Notes: a model not told the origin generated them from the letters alone. A stretch of 64,000 nt of DNA from Roseibium sp. HPY-6 (GCF_040530035.1 NZ_JBEWCD010000002.1:434001-498000), one strand, 5' to 3'; positions 1 to 11,658 are shown, counted from the first letter of the stretch. A program made the numbers and translations.

Positions 1-105
1 GCGGCACCCATGCTTGCGGCCATTCGCGGTGGATATGCCACCCACGTCGCAACCTGTTCTGAAACCGCGGAGCAGCTTCTGGCGCTGGCAGAACAAGAGC
101 ACTGA
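1..105 (+). CDS. C-terminal end of a probable SorC/DeoR-type sugar-binding transcriptional regulator (partial)
   Basis: The window opens inside a plus-strand reading frame that ends at a TGA at 103-105, leaving 34 residues. The tail reads LAAIRGGYATHVATCSETAEQLL, shown here in part as IRGGYATHV followed by SETAEQLLAL. A small-residue 'RGG' turn, a short strand and a helix is the usual end of the sugar-binding domain of SorC-family regulators. The assignment rests on this short tail only; another sugar-phosphate binding protein is possible. The rest of the gene lies outside the window. Confidence 0.45.
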   Translation, partial: AAPMLAAIRGGYATHVATCSETAEQLLALAEQEH

Positions 106-135
106 GGGATTGCGGCCCTGTTCGAGGCCGCGATG

Positions 136-1020
136 TCAGCCGGAACGCATAATCGTGGCCCGGTCATCAGGCTTTCTGCGCACAGCTAGTGAGCCAAGCC
201 CGGACAAGGCAATGAGCGCCAAGCCCAGCAGCGCGACAGGGTCCGGCCAGTCGCCGAAGACGATGACACCTAAAATGGTTGCGGAGATGAGCTGCGTATA
301 AACCAAAGGCGCCACCAGACTTGCGTCCGCCGTCCGGTTGGCAATGACAAGAAGATAGTTTCCCGCCGTGGAGGCGAGGGCGCTCGCAACAAGCAGTGCC
401 CACACGGCCGTTTCATTCGGTGGAAATGTTGAGGTGAGGCCGAGAGGTGTGAGCAAAACCGTGCCGAACAGCAATTGCGACATCAGCAGCCGTGTGGGTC
501 GCATGGCACCGGCAAGCAGCTTTGTCATGAAGAGATAACAGCCATAAAAAGTCCCGGCGAGCAGGGCGAACAGCGTGCCTGTGGTGACGCCGAAACCGGG
601 TTTGACGACCAGCAGCACACCCAGAAATCCGATGGCCAGCAAAATGGTGTGGGTGGTCGACGGTCGTTCCTTCAAGAAGACGACTGCCAGGACATAGGAA
701 ATGATCGGTCCGACGAAAAAGGCACCGAAGACGTTTGCGATCGGTTCGGTTTTCAGTGCCGTCAGAATGGATGAGATCCCGCCCGCGATGAAGACGGCCC
801 GCAGGATCACGCGCCAATCCTTCATGCCGGCAAGTTCCCGCCACTGGATACGGGCGAGCGGCCACAGGACAAGCGCCCCGATCGCGAAGCGTGACCAGGC
901 GACGATGAAAGGATCCACATCGCTCTGCGTGAGCAGCTTTCCGCAGGTATCGCCGATCACCACCAGCGTGACGGCAAGAAAGACGGTGCCGGCCAGGCGG
1001 CACAGATCGAGGGCTGACAT
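136..1020 (-). CDS. DMT superfamily (EamA) transporter
   Basis: A 294-residue integral membrane protein with about ten hydrophobic helices in two homologous halves, as in EamA/RhaT-type drug and metabolite exporters. The first half begins with VFLAVTLVVIGDTCGKLL and the second half has the typical GVIVFGDWPDPVALLGLALI ending. It would act in the inner membrane, probably as an exporter of amino acids or other small metabolites; the substrate cannot be read from sequence. It is convergent with the partial regulator on its downstream side and stands alone, with 134 bases separating it from the DUF3616 gene upstream. The start is the only good ATG before the first helix. Confidence 0.85.
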   Translation of the reverse strand: MSALDLCRLAGTVFLAVTLVVIGDTCGKLLTQSDVDPFIVAWSRFAIGALVLWPLARIQWRELAGMKDWRVILRAVFIAGGISSILTALKTEPIANVFGAFFVGPIISYVLAVVFLKERPSTTHTILLAIGFLGVLLVVKPGFGVTTGTLFALLAGTFYGCYLFMTKLLAGAMRPTRLLMSQLLFGTVLLTPLGLTSTFPPNETAVWALLVASALASTAGNYLLVIANRTADASLVAPLVYTQLISATILGVIVFGDWPDPVALLGLALIALSGLGSLAVRRKPDDRATIMRSG

Positions 1021-1154
1021 GTTGGAAATCCAAAACGGACTGTCGAGAGTATCCGGCGATCATCCAAATGAGCGGCAACATTGCAAGCCCGGCAAGGCCG
1101 AATTCGGTTCTCTTACCAAAAGGTGCGAGCATGTGCGCGCACCAGTGGTGATTG

Positions 1155-2207
1155 CTATTTGCTGACCAGAAACTCGACCGGCGCGCCGTTTTTCTCACCG
1201 TCGAACAGCACCAGCACCCTGTAGGCCGTTTGGGTTTCCTCGAGCACAAGCAGTGTCTCGGCGCTCGCGTTGACATCAACACCGGGAAGCGCTCCAAATG
1301 GTTCGGCAGAGTCGCCATTCTTGCCGCTCCAGAACCAGAGAGAGGGCGGCGGTGAGGGTGGCGATCGGTCCTCACCACAGGTGAAGTCTTGAACCCCGCG
1401 GCGGTCGTCGCTTCGGCCCGCAAGAATGAGAAGGCCATCCTTTACCCGGGTCAGATCGCGCACACCGACATTGTCGCCCAGCTCAACTTTCTCCGTTGTT
1501 GAGGAGGGTGGGGTCTCCTTGAAAAGCTCGCTGCCAGGCACCCGTAGGATAAACGCGTGGTTGGCAAGGCACGGACTCCTGAGACCGAACAGCATGTCGC
1601 CGTCCATCTCGGAGATCCCTTCGATGGTCACGCCATTTTGGTCCAGTTTCCCTTCGAAATAAGAGGTAAGATCGGGATTGGCATCGATCGTGTCTGCCAG
1701 GAGGTCTGTTCGCTCAACCTCCGGGGCGACCTCCTTGTCGTCGAATGTGAAAGTCGGCTTGCCGGTGCCTGTTTCGACCGGGAATCGAAACAGCCAGTAT
1801 CGAGACGGTTGCAAATCGCCGCCTCTGGAAAGCCCGTGTGAGCCGGTGACATAAAAGTAGGATGGTGCGTTGTCATCGCCGGACGGCACGAAGACCACGC
1901 CTTCCGCATCAATCTCGTCCATCTTCTCGCCGTCGACCTTTTTCGGCAGCAGCCGGATCACCCCATTCTTGTCCGGGTCGAGCCTGTCCTTCCCGATCTG
2001 GAAGAACTGCGCATAGTTCTTCTCATCATTGGCCGCCAGGCACCATCCGCCGTCCGGAGCGCAGTCCGCGCCGCTGATCGATTCCCGAGCAGCTCCACTC
2101 TTCTCGAAATCCGGTTTGACCTTCCATTTGCTCTTGAGGCGTTCGATGTCCGCAAAGGCAGGTGAAGTCATCAGGGATGCTAGGAGAACAACAAGAAACA
2201 AGCGCAT
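1155..2207 (-). CDS. DUF3616 family secreted protein
   Basis: A 350-residue protein with a clear signal peptide (MRLFLVVLLASLMTSPAFA, cleavage near residue 20). The rest is soluble, rich in short strands with DG and GD turns, and matches my recollection of DUF3616 proteins, which look like beta-propellers of unknown role. It contains four or more cysteines, among them ADCAPDGGWC near residue 50, that could form disulfides in the periplasm. A GGGAG ribosome site precedes the ATG. The gene stands alone between the DMT transporter and the rpsA terminator. Function is unknown. Confidence 0.7.
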   Translation of the reverse strand: MRLFLVVLLASLMTSPAFADIERLKSKWKVKPDFEKSGAARESISGADCAPDGGWCLAANDEKNYAQFFQIGKDRLDPDKNGVIRLLPKKVDGEKMDEIDAEGVVFVPSGDDNAPSYFYVTGSHGLSRGGDLQPSRYWLFRFPVETGTGKPTFTFDDKEVAPEVERTDLLADTIDANPDLTSYFEGKLDQNGVTIEGISEMDGDMLFGLRSPCLANHAFILRVPGSELFKETPPSSTTEKVELGDNVGVRDLTRVKDGLLILAGRSDDRRGVQDFTCGEDRSPPSPPPSLWFWSGKNGDSAEPFGALPGVDVNASAETLLVLEETQTAYRVLVLFDGEKNGAPVEFLVSK

Positions 2208-2329
2208 CGGTCACTCCCGTGGCGAACCATTTTCCGTCCGGTTCATCAGGGCACAAGCGAGTGGCATTGTCTATGTAAAGAGGCCAGTTTACTGGAGGCG
2301 TGTTGGTTGATCCGACAATCCAGCTCAAC

Positions 2330-2360
2330 AAAAAAGCCCGGCATTGCTGCCGGGCTTTTC
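2330..2360 (-). terminator. Rho-independent terminator of rpsA
   Basis: On the minus strand AAAAGCCCGGCA pairs with TGCCGGGCTTTT around a four-base loop and is followed by a run of six T residues. It lies 35 bases after the rpsA stop codon. The A tract on the other side could let it work in both directions. Confidence 0.9.
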
Positions 2361-2394
2361 ATTTCCGTTCCCGATGGTTCGGGAAGCGAAAACC

Positions 2395-4092
2395 TTAGTC
2401 TTCGGACTGCTGCTTGAGGGCAGCGCCGAGGATGTCGCCGAGAGACGCGCCAGAGTCGGAAGAACCGTACTGTGCAACAGCTTCCTTCTCTTCTGCGATT
2501 TCCAGTGCCTTGATGGACACGGTCACGCGGCGGGTCTTCTTGTCGAACTGCGTGATGCGGGCATCGAACTTGTCGCCGACGGAGTACCGCTCCGGACGCT
2601 GCTCTTCCCGGTCGCGGGAAAGATCCGCGCGGCGGATGAAGGCGGTCAGGTCGCTGTCCGCGATCTTGACGTCCAGGCCGCTGTCCTTGACCTCTGTGAC
2701 TTCACAGGTCACGACGGAGTTCTTCCGCAGTTCGCCGGCAGCGCCCGATTCCATCGGATCGCCGGTGAGTTGCTTGATGCCGAGAGAGATACGCTCTTTC
2801 TCGACGTCAACATCCAGAACGACGGCCTTGACCATGTCGCCCTTCTTGTACTCCTCGATCACCTGCTCGCCCGGACGGTTCCAGTCCAGGTCGGAGAGGT
2901 GAACCATGCCGTCCACGTCGCCGTCGAGGCCGATGAACAGGCCGAATTCGGTCTTGTTCTTGACTTCGCCTTCGACATTGGTGCCGATCGGGAACTGCTC
3001 TGCGAACGCGTCCCACGGATTCTGCAAGGTCTGCTTCAGACCGAGCGAGATGCGGCGCTTGACCGGATCGACTTCCAGGATCATCACTTCGACTTCCTGG
3101 GAAGTGGAAACGATCTTGCCCGGATGGACGTTCTTCTTGGTCCAGGACATTTCCGAAACGTGGATCAGGCCTTCGATGCCCGGCTCCAGTTCGACGAAGG
3201 CACCGTAGTCGGTGATGTTGGTCACGCGGCCGTTGAACTTCGCTTCGATCGGATACTTGGCTTCGATACCGTCCCACGGATCAGTTTCAAGCTGCTTCAT
3301 GCCGAGGCTGATGCGATGCGTGTCCTGGTTGACGCGGATGATCTGCACCTTGACGGTCTGGCCGATAGTGAGAACTTCCGACGGATGGTTGATGCGGCGC
3401 CACGCAATGTCGGTGACGTGCAGCAGACCGTCGATACCGCCGAGGTCGACGAACGCACCATAATCGGTGATGTTCTTGACGACGCCTTCCACGGTGTGGC
3501 CTTCTTCCAGGCTCTGGACCAGTTCCGAACGCTGTTCGGCGCGGGTTTCTTCCAGAACGACACGGCGTGAGACAACGATGTTGCCACGGCGCTTGTCCAT
3601 TTTCAGGATCTGGAACGGCTGCGGTGTGTGCATCAGCGGGGTCACGTCGCGAACCGGACGAATATCGACCTGCGAACGCGGCAGGAAGGCAACAGCGCCG
3701 TCCAGATCGACGGTGAACCCGCCCTTGACCTGGTTGAAGATCTGGCCGTTGACTTTCTCGTTGGCTTCGAAAGCGACTTCCAGGCGAACCCAGCTTTCTT
3801 CGCGGCGGGCTTTTTCGCGCGATAGAACGGCTTCGCCAAGAGCGTTTTCGACACGCTCCAGGTAAACTTCAACTTCCGTCCCGACGCTCATTTCACCGTC
3901 GCGGCCCTTGGCGCCAAATTCCTTCAGCGGCACGCGGCCTTCGACCTTCAGGCCGACGTCGATGACGGCGAGGTCTTTTTCGATTGCAACGACGGTACCT
4001 TTGACAACGGCACCTTCGTAAAGGTCATGCTGGACGAAAGACTCTTCGAGAAGAGCTGCAAAATCCTCGGTAGAGGGATTGAAATCGGTCAT
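2395..4092 (-). CDS. rpsA: 30S ribosomal protein S1
   Basis: A 565-residue protein with six S1 (OB-fold) RNA-binding domains in a row, close to the E. coli length of 557. Repeats such as ITDYGAFVDLGGIDGLLHVTDIAW and TEFGLFIGLDGDVDGMVHLSDLDW (quoted in part: TDYGAFVDLGGIDGLLHV) mark domains three to five. S1 brings mRNA to the 30S subunit, above all for messages with structured or weak leaders. An AGGAG site sits six bases before the ATG. It is last in the order aroA-cmk-rpsA, which is the usual alphaproteobacterial arrangement, but a 273-base gap with a terminator-like hairpin separates it from cmk, so it probably has its own promoter. Confidence 0.98.
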   Translation of the reverse strand: MTDFNPSTEDFAALLEESFVQHDLYEGAVVKGTVVAIEKDLAVIDVGLKVEGRVPLKEFGAKGRDGEMSVGTEVEVYLERVENALGEAVLSREKARREESWVRLEVAFEANEKVNGQIFNQVKGGFTVDLDGAVAFLPRSQVDIRPVRDVTPLMHTPQPFQILKMDKRRGNIVVSRRVVLEETRAEQRSELVQSLEEGHTVEGVVKNITDYGAFVDLGGIDGLLHVTDIAWRRINHPSEVLTIGQTVKVQIIRVNQDTHRISLGMKQLETDPWDGIEAKYPIEAKFNGRVTNITDYGAFVELEPGIEGLIHVSEMSWTKKNVHPGKIVSTSQEVEVMILEVDPVKRRISLGLKQTLQNPWDAFAEQFPIGTNVEGEVKNKTEFGLFIGLDGDVDGMVHLSDLDWNRPGEQVIEEYKKGDMVKAVVLDVDVEKERISLGIKQLTGDPMESGAAGELRKNSVVTCEVTEVKDSGLDVKIADSDLTAFIRRADLSRDREEQRPERYSVGDKFDARITQFDKKTRRVTVSIKALEIAEEKEAVAQYGSSDSGASLGDILGAALKQQSED

Positions 4093-4366
4093 TTATTCTC
4101 CTGAGCGCCTGTTGGCGCACCGCCGGCGGGTTGGTGTTGCACTCTGGAGTTTCCATCTCCCGGGATCGCGGTGTCCGCTGATCCTGCCGCTTCGAAAGCG
4201 GGCCGGCGGGGGCGGAAGACGGAAAATCCAGTCTCGCCACAGGGCGCGGATACGCAGCGCCCTGCCGAAATTACATGTCGTTCTAATCAAGAACTGTCGG
4301 CCTCACGGGCCAAGTGTTCCGGATGCGCTAAAAGGGGCGCACCTTCAAGGCGAACCCCACTTCTCT
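4093..4366 (-). promoter_or_regulatory. cmk-rpsA intergenic leader with a terminator-like hairpin
   Basis: This 274-base gap holds, at 4334-4358, an inverted repeat that on the minus strand forms GGGGTTCGCC-TTGAA-GGTGCGCCCC, with nine of ten positions paired including two wobbles. TTTT follows at 4330-4333. It could end the aroA-cmk transcript. The remaining roughly 240 bases before rpsA should hold its promoter and leader, where S1 autoregulation is known in other bacteria. I could not pick a confident -35/-10 pair. Confidence 0.45.
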
Positions 4367-6760
<2,394 letters not shown>

Positions 6761-7153
6761 GTGGCAAAACCTGAACTTGGCACAAAGCGGCTCTGCCCGA
6801 GCTGCGGCGCTAAATACTATGATCTTCATCGCGATCCGATTACCTGCCCGAAATGCGGCACCATTTTCGAAACGGTGATGACCACGCGCGCTGCCAAGGC
6901 GGCCAAGGTAGAAGAAAAGCCGGAAGACGACGAAGAAGAAGAGGACGCGGCAGCTCCGGAAATCGTGACGCTCGAAGAAGCCGACGCCGAAGCGGAAGGC
7001 TCCGATGACGTGCCGGATCTTGAAGGCGACGACGACGTGGAAATCGACAGTGATGAAAGCGACGACGACGACGTCTTCCTCGAAGACGAGGACGAAGACG
7101 AAGACTCGGTCCCCGGCATCAGGGTCGAGATCGAGGACGATCAGGACCAGTAA
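6761..7153 (+). CDS. TIGR02300 family zinc-ribbon protein with acidic tail
   Basis: A 130-residue protein with an N-terminal zinc ribbon built from CPSCG (near residue 12) and CPKCG (near 30), linked by AKYYDLHRDPIT. The second half, from about residue 50, is almost entirely Asp and Glu with few hydrophobics and must be disordered. This matches the TIGR02300 family of conserved alphaproteobacterial proteins of unknown function, regularly found next to aroA. I chose the GTG at 6761, which has AAGGG eight bases upstream; the GTG at 6752 sits directly on that site. The divergent position from aroA is the usual context. Confidence 0.88.
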   Translation: MAKPELGTKRLCPSCGAKYYDLHRDPITCPKCGTIFETVMTTRAAKAAKVEEKPEDDEEEEDAAAPEIVTLEEADAEAEGSDDVPDLEGDDDVEIDSDESDDDDVFLEDEDEDEDSVPGIRVEIEDDQDQ

Positions 7154-7228
7154 CATATTGATCGGAAAGATATTTCTGACTGTCTGTTCTGTTCGGTTTT
7201 CAGCAGGCGGTTTCACCGAAATTTCTGC

Positions 7229-7257
7229 TTGATCTTGAGGGGCGGTGTGACTATGTT
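7229..7257 (+). promoter_or_regulatory. Candidate promoter for tRNA-Ala
   Basis: TTGATC at 7229-7234 and TATGTT at 7252-7257 are separated by 17 bases and lie about 50 bases before the mature tRNA. This is read from spacing and similarity to the sigma-70 consensus only. Confidence 0.35.
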
Positions 7258-7305
7258 CCGCCCCCATCAGCGCCGGAGGATTGACACCGGCCGACAATGG
7301 AATAT

Positions 7306-7381
7306 GGGGCCATAGCTCAGCTGGGAGAGCGCTTCGCTGGCAGCGAAGAGGTCAGGGGTTCGATCCCCCTTGGCTCCACCA
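7306..7381 (+). tRNA. tRNA-Ala (anticodon GGC)
   Basis: A 76-base cloverleaf. The acceptor arm GGGGCCA pairs with TGGCTCC with one G-T pair, the D arm is GCTC/GAGC, and the anticodon stem CTTCG/CGAAG encloses the loop CTGGCAG with anticodon GGC. The T arm AGGGG-TTCGATC-CCCCT is standard, and CCA is encoded at the 3' end. It decodes GCC and GCT alanine codons. Confidence 0.97.
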
Positions 7382-7436
7382 TTTCCTCTCTTCTCAAAAT
7401 CCGCCCAGGGTCGAAATGGTGCCGCAGGGTGCGCTA

Positions 7437-8834
7437 TTATCCGCGCATCTCTTCAACAATACCCAAAAACGACAGAACCCTCGCATCTTTGCCGCGCGCA
7501 CCGATCACCTGAAGTGCGACGGGTAGTCCTGCCTGTGTCTTGCCGCATTCAACAACGCCGGCCGGCTGCTGGGTCAGGTTGATCGGGAAACTGAAACTTG
7601 CCCATTCGGTCCATCGGCCAAGGCCTGAGCCTGCCGGGACTTCCAGGCCGGCGCCGAAAGCCGGAACGGTGACGGCGGGCGACACGATGAAATCATACGT
7701 CTCAAGGGCAGCATCCATTTTTGCGCCAAACTCGGCCCGCTCAACCTGTGCGGCGACAAGGGTCTGGGCCGAAAAAGACCGGCCTGTTTCCGCTATCTCC
7801 AAAAGGCCAGGGTCGACCTGGTCCCATTCGGCGGAGCTGAATGATGCCAGGCGCGCCGCCGCGCCGGAAAACCAGTGCACGTGAAAAGTTTCAAGAAGAT
7901 CGGATCCGGGCAGGTCGAACGGTTCGACGATGGCCCCGAGAGCTTCCAGCGATTTCACCTGCCCGTCGACGATTTGCGCGACTTCCGGATCAAGACGGCC
8001 TGCGGGCGGTTTGGTCCAGTAGCCGATGCGCAATCCCTTGAATTCGACAGCCTCATTGTCCAGCGCGTCAAGACGTCCTTCACCCTGATACCAGTCGCGG
8101 CGATCCCGCCCGGACATTGCCTTGAGCATCTCGAAGGCGTCTTCGGCATTGCGGCACATGGGGCCGATATGCGCGACCGTTCCAAAGGCGCTCGCAGGAT
8201 AGGCAGGCACGCGCGAGAACGTCGGTTTTAGTCCGGTCAGGCCGCAAAAGGCCGATGGAATTCTGATCGATCCCCCACCGTCCGTTCCGAGGTGAAAGAC
8301 ACCGGCACCCAGGGCTGCCGCCACGGCGGCACCGCCCGATGAACCGCCGGGGGTCAGGTCAGTGTTGTGCGGGTGACGGGTGACGCCGAAGGCCTTGCTG
8401 TCCGTGATGGCCTTCCAGCCGAACTCCGGTGTTGTTGTCTGGCCGAGAAAAACGATACCGGCGGCGCGCATCAGGCGTACACTTGGTGCGTCTTCCTGAA
8501 AAGGGGTGGGGCTCGTCAGCGCGCTGCCGAAACGGACCACCCAGTCCTTCACCCAGACAATGTCCTTGATGGTTGCCGGAACGCCGTCAACCTCCGACAG
8601 CGGTTCCCCTTCGGCCCAACGCGCCTCGGAGGCGTGCGCCGCCTCAAGCGCTCCCTCGTGGTCGATGAACGTAAAGGCATTGAAAACGGGGTCGAGACTG
8701 TCCGCTCTGGCGAGACAGGCTGTGGTAACTTCGACCGGAGAAATCGTTCTATCGCGATAGCCCTTTGCCAGATCGCGGGCACTCATCCGGCAGAGTGCGT
8801 CTGCATCCTGAAATGCAAAATCGGCGGCGTTCAT
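7437..8834 (-). CDS. Amidase signature family amidohydrolase
   Basis: A 465-residue amidase with the complete Ser-cisSer-Lys triad: Lys90 in GVPATIKD, the cis-serine in GGSSGGAAVAAALG near 165, and the nucleophile Ser189 in GTDGGGSIRIP. These enzymes hydrolyse amides or aryl- and acyl-amides in the cytoplasm; the substrate is not evident. It lacks the partner subunits and context of GatA, so a tRNA amidotransferase role is unlikely. I chose the ATG at 8834, which has AGAGGTG upstream, over an earlier in-frame start at 8900 that would add an unrelated leader. It is convergent with the tRNA gene and stands alone. Confidence 0.9.
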   Translation of the reverse strand: MNAADFAFQDADALCRMSARDLAKGYRDRTISPVEVTTACLARADSLDPVFNAFTFIDHEGALEAAHASEARWAEGEPLSEVDGVPATIKDIVWVKDWVVRFGSALTSPTPFQEDAPSVRLMRAAGIVFLGQTTTPEFGWKAITDSKAFGVTRHPHNTDLTPGGSSGGAAVAAALGAGVFHLGTDGGGSIRIPSAFCGLTGLKPTFSRVPAYPASAFGTVAHIGPMCRNAEDAFEMLKAMSGRDRRDWYQGEGRLDALDNEAVEFKGLRIGYWTKPPAGRLDPEVAQIVDGQVKSLEALGAIVEPFDLPGSDLLETFHVHWFSGAAARLASFSSAEWDQVDPGLLEIAETGRSFSAQTLVAAQVERAEFGAKMDAALETYDFIVSPAVTVPAFGAGLEVPAGSGLGRWTEWASFSFPINLTQQPAGVVECGKTQAGLPVALQVIGARGKDARVLSFLGIVEEMRG

Positions 8835-9024
8835 GGGCAAGCACCTCTCATCTCGGACCTCTCGTGATGGTAGGTGATTTTGTGGCGCTGCACAGTCCAA
8901 ATTCTTTTCCCTCAGCGGAAAACATCCCGGTGATGGCGTTCGTTGGCGCGAAGACAGGAAACGAAAGAACCGTTTCCAGAGACTTGCCGCGTTGGCGACA
9001 GTCGAAAGTGCGTTTTACGCCTTT

Positions 9025-10305
9025 TCAGCGTGTCAAAGGCAGGCTCACCCGGATCATCGAGCTGCCTTTCGGGACGGCGACGACAAACGCTGTGCCGCCA
9101 TGTGCCTCGGCGATTTTGCGCACGAGGGGAAGGCCGAGCCCGTAACCATCCACGTTCTGTTTGTCAGGTCCGCGATAAAAGGGTTGGAAAACACTTTCAC
9201 ATTCGGCCTCCGTGATTCCATGGCCGCAATCGATGACGTCAATCTTGATGGTCTGCCCGGAGACCGAGAGACTGACCGTCACCGGCGGTTCACCGTGTTT
9301 GACGGCATTTTCAATCAGGTTTCCAAGCATGCGGTGCAAAAGCCTCGGATCGCCGGAGATTTCAGGTGCGTTGCCGGAATAAGAACAATGGTCATGGCGC
9401 GCGCATTCCTCCGCAATGAGCGCGAGCAGATCGATCGGTTCCGACCGCTCTACCGGCATATCGCCATCCAGGCGGCTCATCACCAGGATTTCATCAATGA
9501 GCGCATCAAGCTCGAGTATGTCGCGTTTCAGGGCTGCCCGCCGTTCCTGCGTTCCGTCGATCTGATCCATTTCTAGCCCAAGCTTGATGCGCGCCAGCGG
9601 TGTGCGCAATTCATGCGAGGCGTTGGCCAGGAGCATCCTGTGTGCGGTCACGAGATTTTCGATCTTGTCGGCTGCTGCATTGAACTTGCGCGCAAGCTGG
9701 GCAACTTCGTCCTGACCCTGGACATCGACCCGGGCATGAAGATCCCCCGATCCGATACGCTCAACACCCCGGCTCAGTGTTTCGAGCCGTTTTGCAAGGC
9801 GGCGGGAGATCGGATAGACACCAATGCCGACACAAACGGCAACAAGCGCCAGTGTAAAAAGAAGGTTCAGAAGCGGTTCGAGAGGCGAACCGTCATGGGC
9901 ATCGGCAACAAGCCAGCGTCCGTCCGGGAGTGCCAGGGAAAGAATGGGCCCTCCGCGTGCCCGGAACCAGCCGGTTTCACCCGAGCGCCGCTCCGGTGGC
10001 ATATCTGGTTCACCGTAGACGGCGATCGGATCTCCGTTTTCGTCAAAAAGCGCAAGGGCGATATCCAGCTCCGCTCCAAGACCCTGGATGGTCCGCTGCT
10101 GGTCGGCGTGGCTGGCATCCGCCGGCGGCAAGGTAAGCGCAACGAAACGGCTTACAGTGTCCAGAATGTTGCGGTTCAGCCGCTCCCGGCCGACAGCTTC
10201 CCACAAGAGCCCGGAGAGGATTACCACGAGCACCAGGCTGCCAACGATGGTCGCATAGATTTGGAGATAAAGCCTGCGCATCAGGACGGATTTGAAAAGG
10301 CGCAT
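9025..10305 (-). CDS. Sensor histidine kinase, envelope-stress (CpxA/RstB-like) type
   Basis: A 426-residue membrane kinase. A first helix at about 14-36, a periplasmic sensor of roughly 105 residues and a second helix near 144-164 are followed by a HAMP domain and the H-box ASHELRTPLARI with the phospho-acceptor His231. The ATP-binding part has the N box GNLIENAVKHG, the G1 box IDCGHGI, the F box and the G2 box GYGLGLPLV. The partner response regulator lies 10 bases upstream in the same operon, which also encodes two Spy/CpxP-like periplasmic proteins. This suggests sensing of misfolded envelope protein or metal. A further start at 10335 would overlap the regulator. Confidence 0.92.
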   Translation of the reverse strand: MRLFKSVLMRRLYLQIYATIVGSLVLVVILSGLLWEAVGRERLNRNILDTVSRFVALTLPPADASHADQQRTIQGLGAELDIALALFDENGDPIAVYGEPDMPPERRSGETGWFRARGGPILSLALPDGRWLVADAHDGSPLEPLLNLLFTLALVAVCVGIGVYPISRRLAKRLETLSRGVERIGSGDLHARVDVQGQDEVAQLARKFNAAADKIENLVTAHRMLLANASHELRTPLARIKLGLEMDQIDGTQERRAALKRDILELDALIDEILVMSRLDGDMPVERSEPIDLLALIAEECARHDHCSYSGNAPEISGDPRLLHRMLGNLIENAVKHGEPPVTVSLSVSGQTIKIDVIDCGHGITEAECESVFQPFYRGPDKQNVDGYGLGLPLVRKIAEAHGGTAFVVAVPKGSSMIRVSLPLTR

Positions 10306-10315
10306 GATGCCGGCT

Positions 10316-11002
10316 CTATTCCTGCGAACGGGCAAAGACGTACCCCGCGCCGCGCACCGTTATGAGGCGGCGGGGCTTGTTGGGATCGTCTTCGATCTCG
10401 GCTCTGATGCGAGACACGTGGACATCGATCGACCTGTCAAAAGCCGCCAGGCTCTCGCCTTTCAGCAAGGTCATGATCGCATCCCGCGACAGGACCCGGC
10501 CGGCCCGGCCTGCCAGGATTTCAAGAAGCTGAAACTGGTGGGCGGTCAGATTGCAGAGCGTACCATCGATCCTGGCCTCCATGGCGGAGCTGTCTATCTC
10601 GAGGCGTCCGAACCGCAGAACCTGGCTGTCCGGTTCAAGAGGACCGCGCCGGAGGATTGCCTTCAGCCGCGCCAGTAACTCGCGTGGTTCGAAGGGTTTG
10701 GGCAGATAGTCGTCCGCACCGAGCTCCAGGCCGATGATCCTATCCATCGGCTCGCCCTTCGCCGTCAGCATCAGGATCGGTGTGCGGCAGTGGGCCCGCA
10801 GCGTCCGGCAGATATCAAGACCGTCTGCATCAGGCAGCATGAGGTCCAGCAGGATCGCATCGTAAGCACGCTGGTGTTGAAGCGTCAGCCCTTCCTGTCC
10901 GGTCGCGGCGATCGTGATCGAAAAGCCTGCCTCGCCAAGATAGTCTTGAACCATCTTGGCAAGCCGGGTGTCGTCCTCAATGAGAAGAATTTGCTGTGGC
11001 AT
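10316..11002 (-). CDS. OmpR/PhoB family response regulator (CpxR-like)
   Basis: A 228-residue two-domain regulator. The receiver has the acidic pair LIEDD at 8-11, the phospho-accepting Asp53 in LLDLMLP, Thr80 and Lys102 in PKPFEPRELLARL. A winged-helix DNA-binding domain fills 130-228, with LTAHQFQLLEILAGRAGRVLSRD and the C-terminal RLITVRGAGYVF (quoted in part). It should be phosphorylated by the kinase gene that follows. A GTAAA-N5-GTAAA repeat upstream of the operon resembles the CpxR box of E. coli, which suggests autoregulation. Confidence 0.95.
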   Translation of the reverse strand: MPQQILLIEDDTRLAKMVQDYLGEAGFSITIAATGQEGLTLQHQRAYDAILLDLMLPDADGLDICRTLRAHCRTPILMLTAKGEPMDRIIGLELGADDYLPKPFEPRELLARLKAILRRGPLEPDSQVLRFGRLEIDSSAMEARIDGTLCNLTAHQFQLLEILAGRAGRVLSRDAIMTLLKGESLAAFDRSIDVHVSRIRAEIEDDPNKPRRLITVRGAGYVFARSQE

Positions 11003-11034
11003 TCTTCACGTGTCTCGATCTGGGTTGAACCGGC

Positions 11035-11658
11035 TTAGTGCCGGCGAAACCCCGGACGCATAGCACGGAACTCAGTGATACGCTCGTCCAGTTGCACACG
11101 CTGCTCAGGTGTCAGCACCGCGGTAACTTCGATCATCACGCCCGTCAGCTTTTTGCTGACCTCATCCGCAAGAGCAAGTTTTTCGGCGCGGATTGCCTCG
11201 ACGGCGAAACGGTCGACATCCTCCGCCAGCAGCAGCTTGCGCAAATCCTCGCCAACGGTGGCAAATTGCTGGTGGGTTTCCTTCAGGCCAATCGCGACCG
11301 GGGTGACAATACCTATGATCTCGTCGACCTGATCCTGTGTTGCGTCGATCTCAATCGCGATATGCCGTACAACGCGGGTAATCCGTTTTTCGATTTCCGC
11401 ATCGCTGAGCCGATGTAACATGCCGGGGCCTGCAGAGCCCCTGCGCCAACCTGCTTTCTCGGTATCGGCAACGCCAGCAACTCCGGAATACGCGCTTTCG
11501 TGAAGTGCCAGCTGATTGAAGCCGATCGCATTCGACGCGCTGGTTGCAGTCATTGCTGAAACTGCAAGGATTCCAGCGCTGATCATGCAGGCGGCAATAA
11601 CCTGACCGGTCCTGGTCGTTGTTACTCTGAGACGCGCGTTTTCGAGTTTGTTCAACAT
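11035..11658 (-). CDS. Spy/CpxP family periplasmic protein (larger paralogue)
   Basis: A 207-residue protein with an N-terminal hydrophobic segment at about 20-42 that serves as signal or membrane anchor. A mostly helical domain follows, ending in VLTPEQRVQLDERI, which is the LTxxQ motif of the Spy/CpxP chaperone and metal-sensor family. An AGGAG site lies before the chosen ATG at 11658. It is the second gene of a four-gene operon and lies 32 bases before the response regulator gene. By analogy with CpxP it could bind misfolded protein or metal and hold the kinase inactive; that is inference. Confidence 0.75.
   Translation of the reverse strand: MLNKLENARLRVTTTRTGQVIAACMISAGILAVSAMTATSASNAIGFNQLALHESAYSGVAGVADTEKAGWRRGSAGPGMLHRLSDAEIEKRITRVVRHIAIEIDATQDQVDEIIGIVTPVAIGLKETHQQFATVGEDLRKLLLAEDVDRFAVEAIRAEKLALADEVSKKLTGVMIEVTAVLTPEQRVQLDERITEFRAMRPGFRRH

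Noticed and set aside
413..1438. A 341-residue minus-strand frame overlapping the DMT and DUF3616 genes
   Set aside because: It overlaps two real genes in another frame and has no recognisable domain.
2344..3570. A 408-residue plus-strand reading frame opposite rpsA
   Set aside because: It is antisense to the S1 domains, has no ribosome site, starts within the terminator, and its composition is what the GC-rich third positions of rpsA would give.
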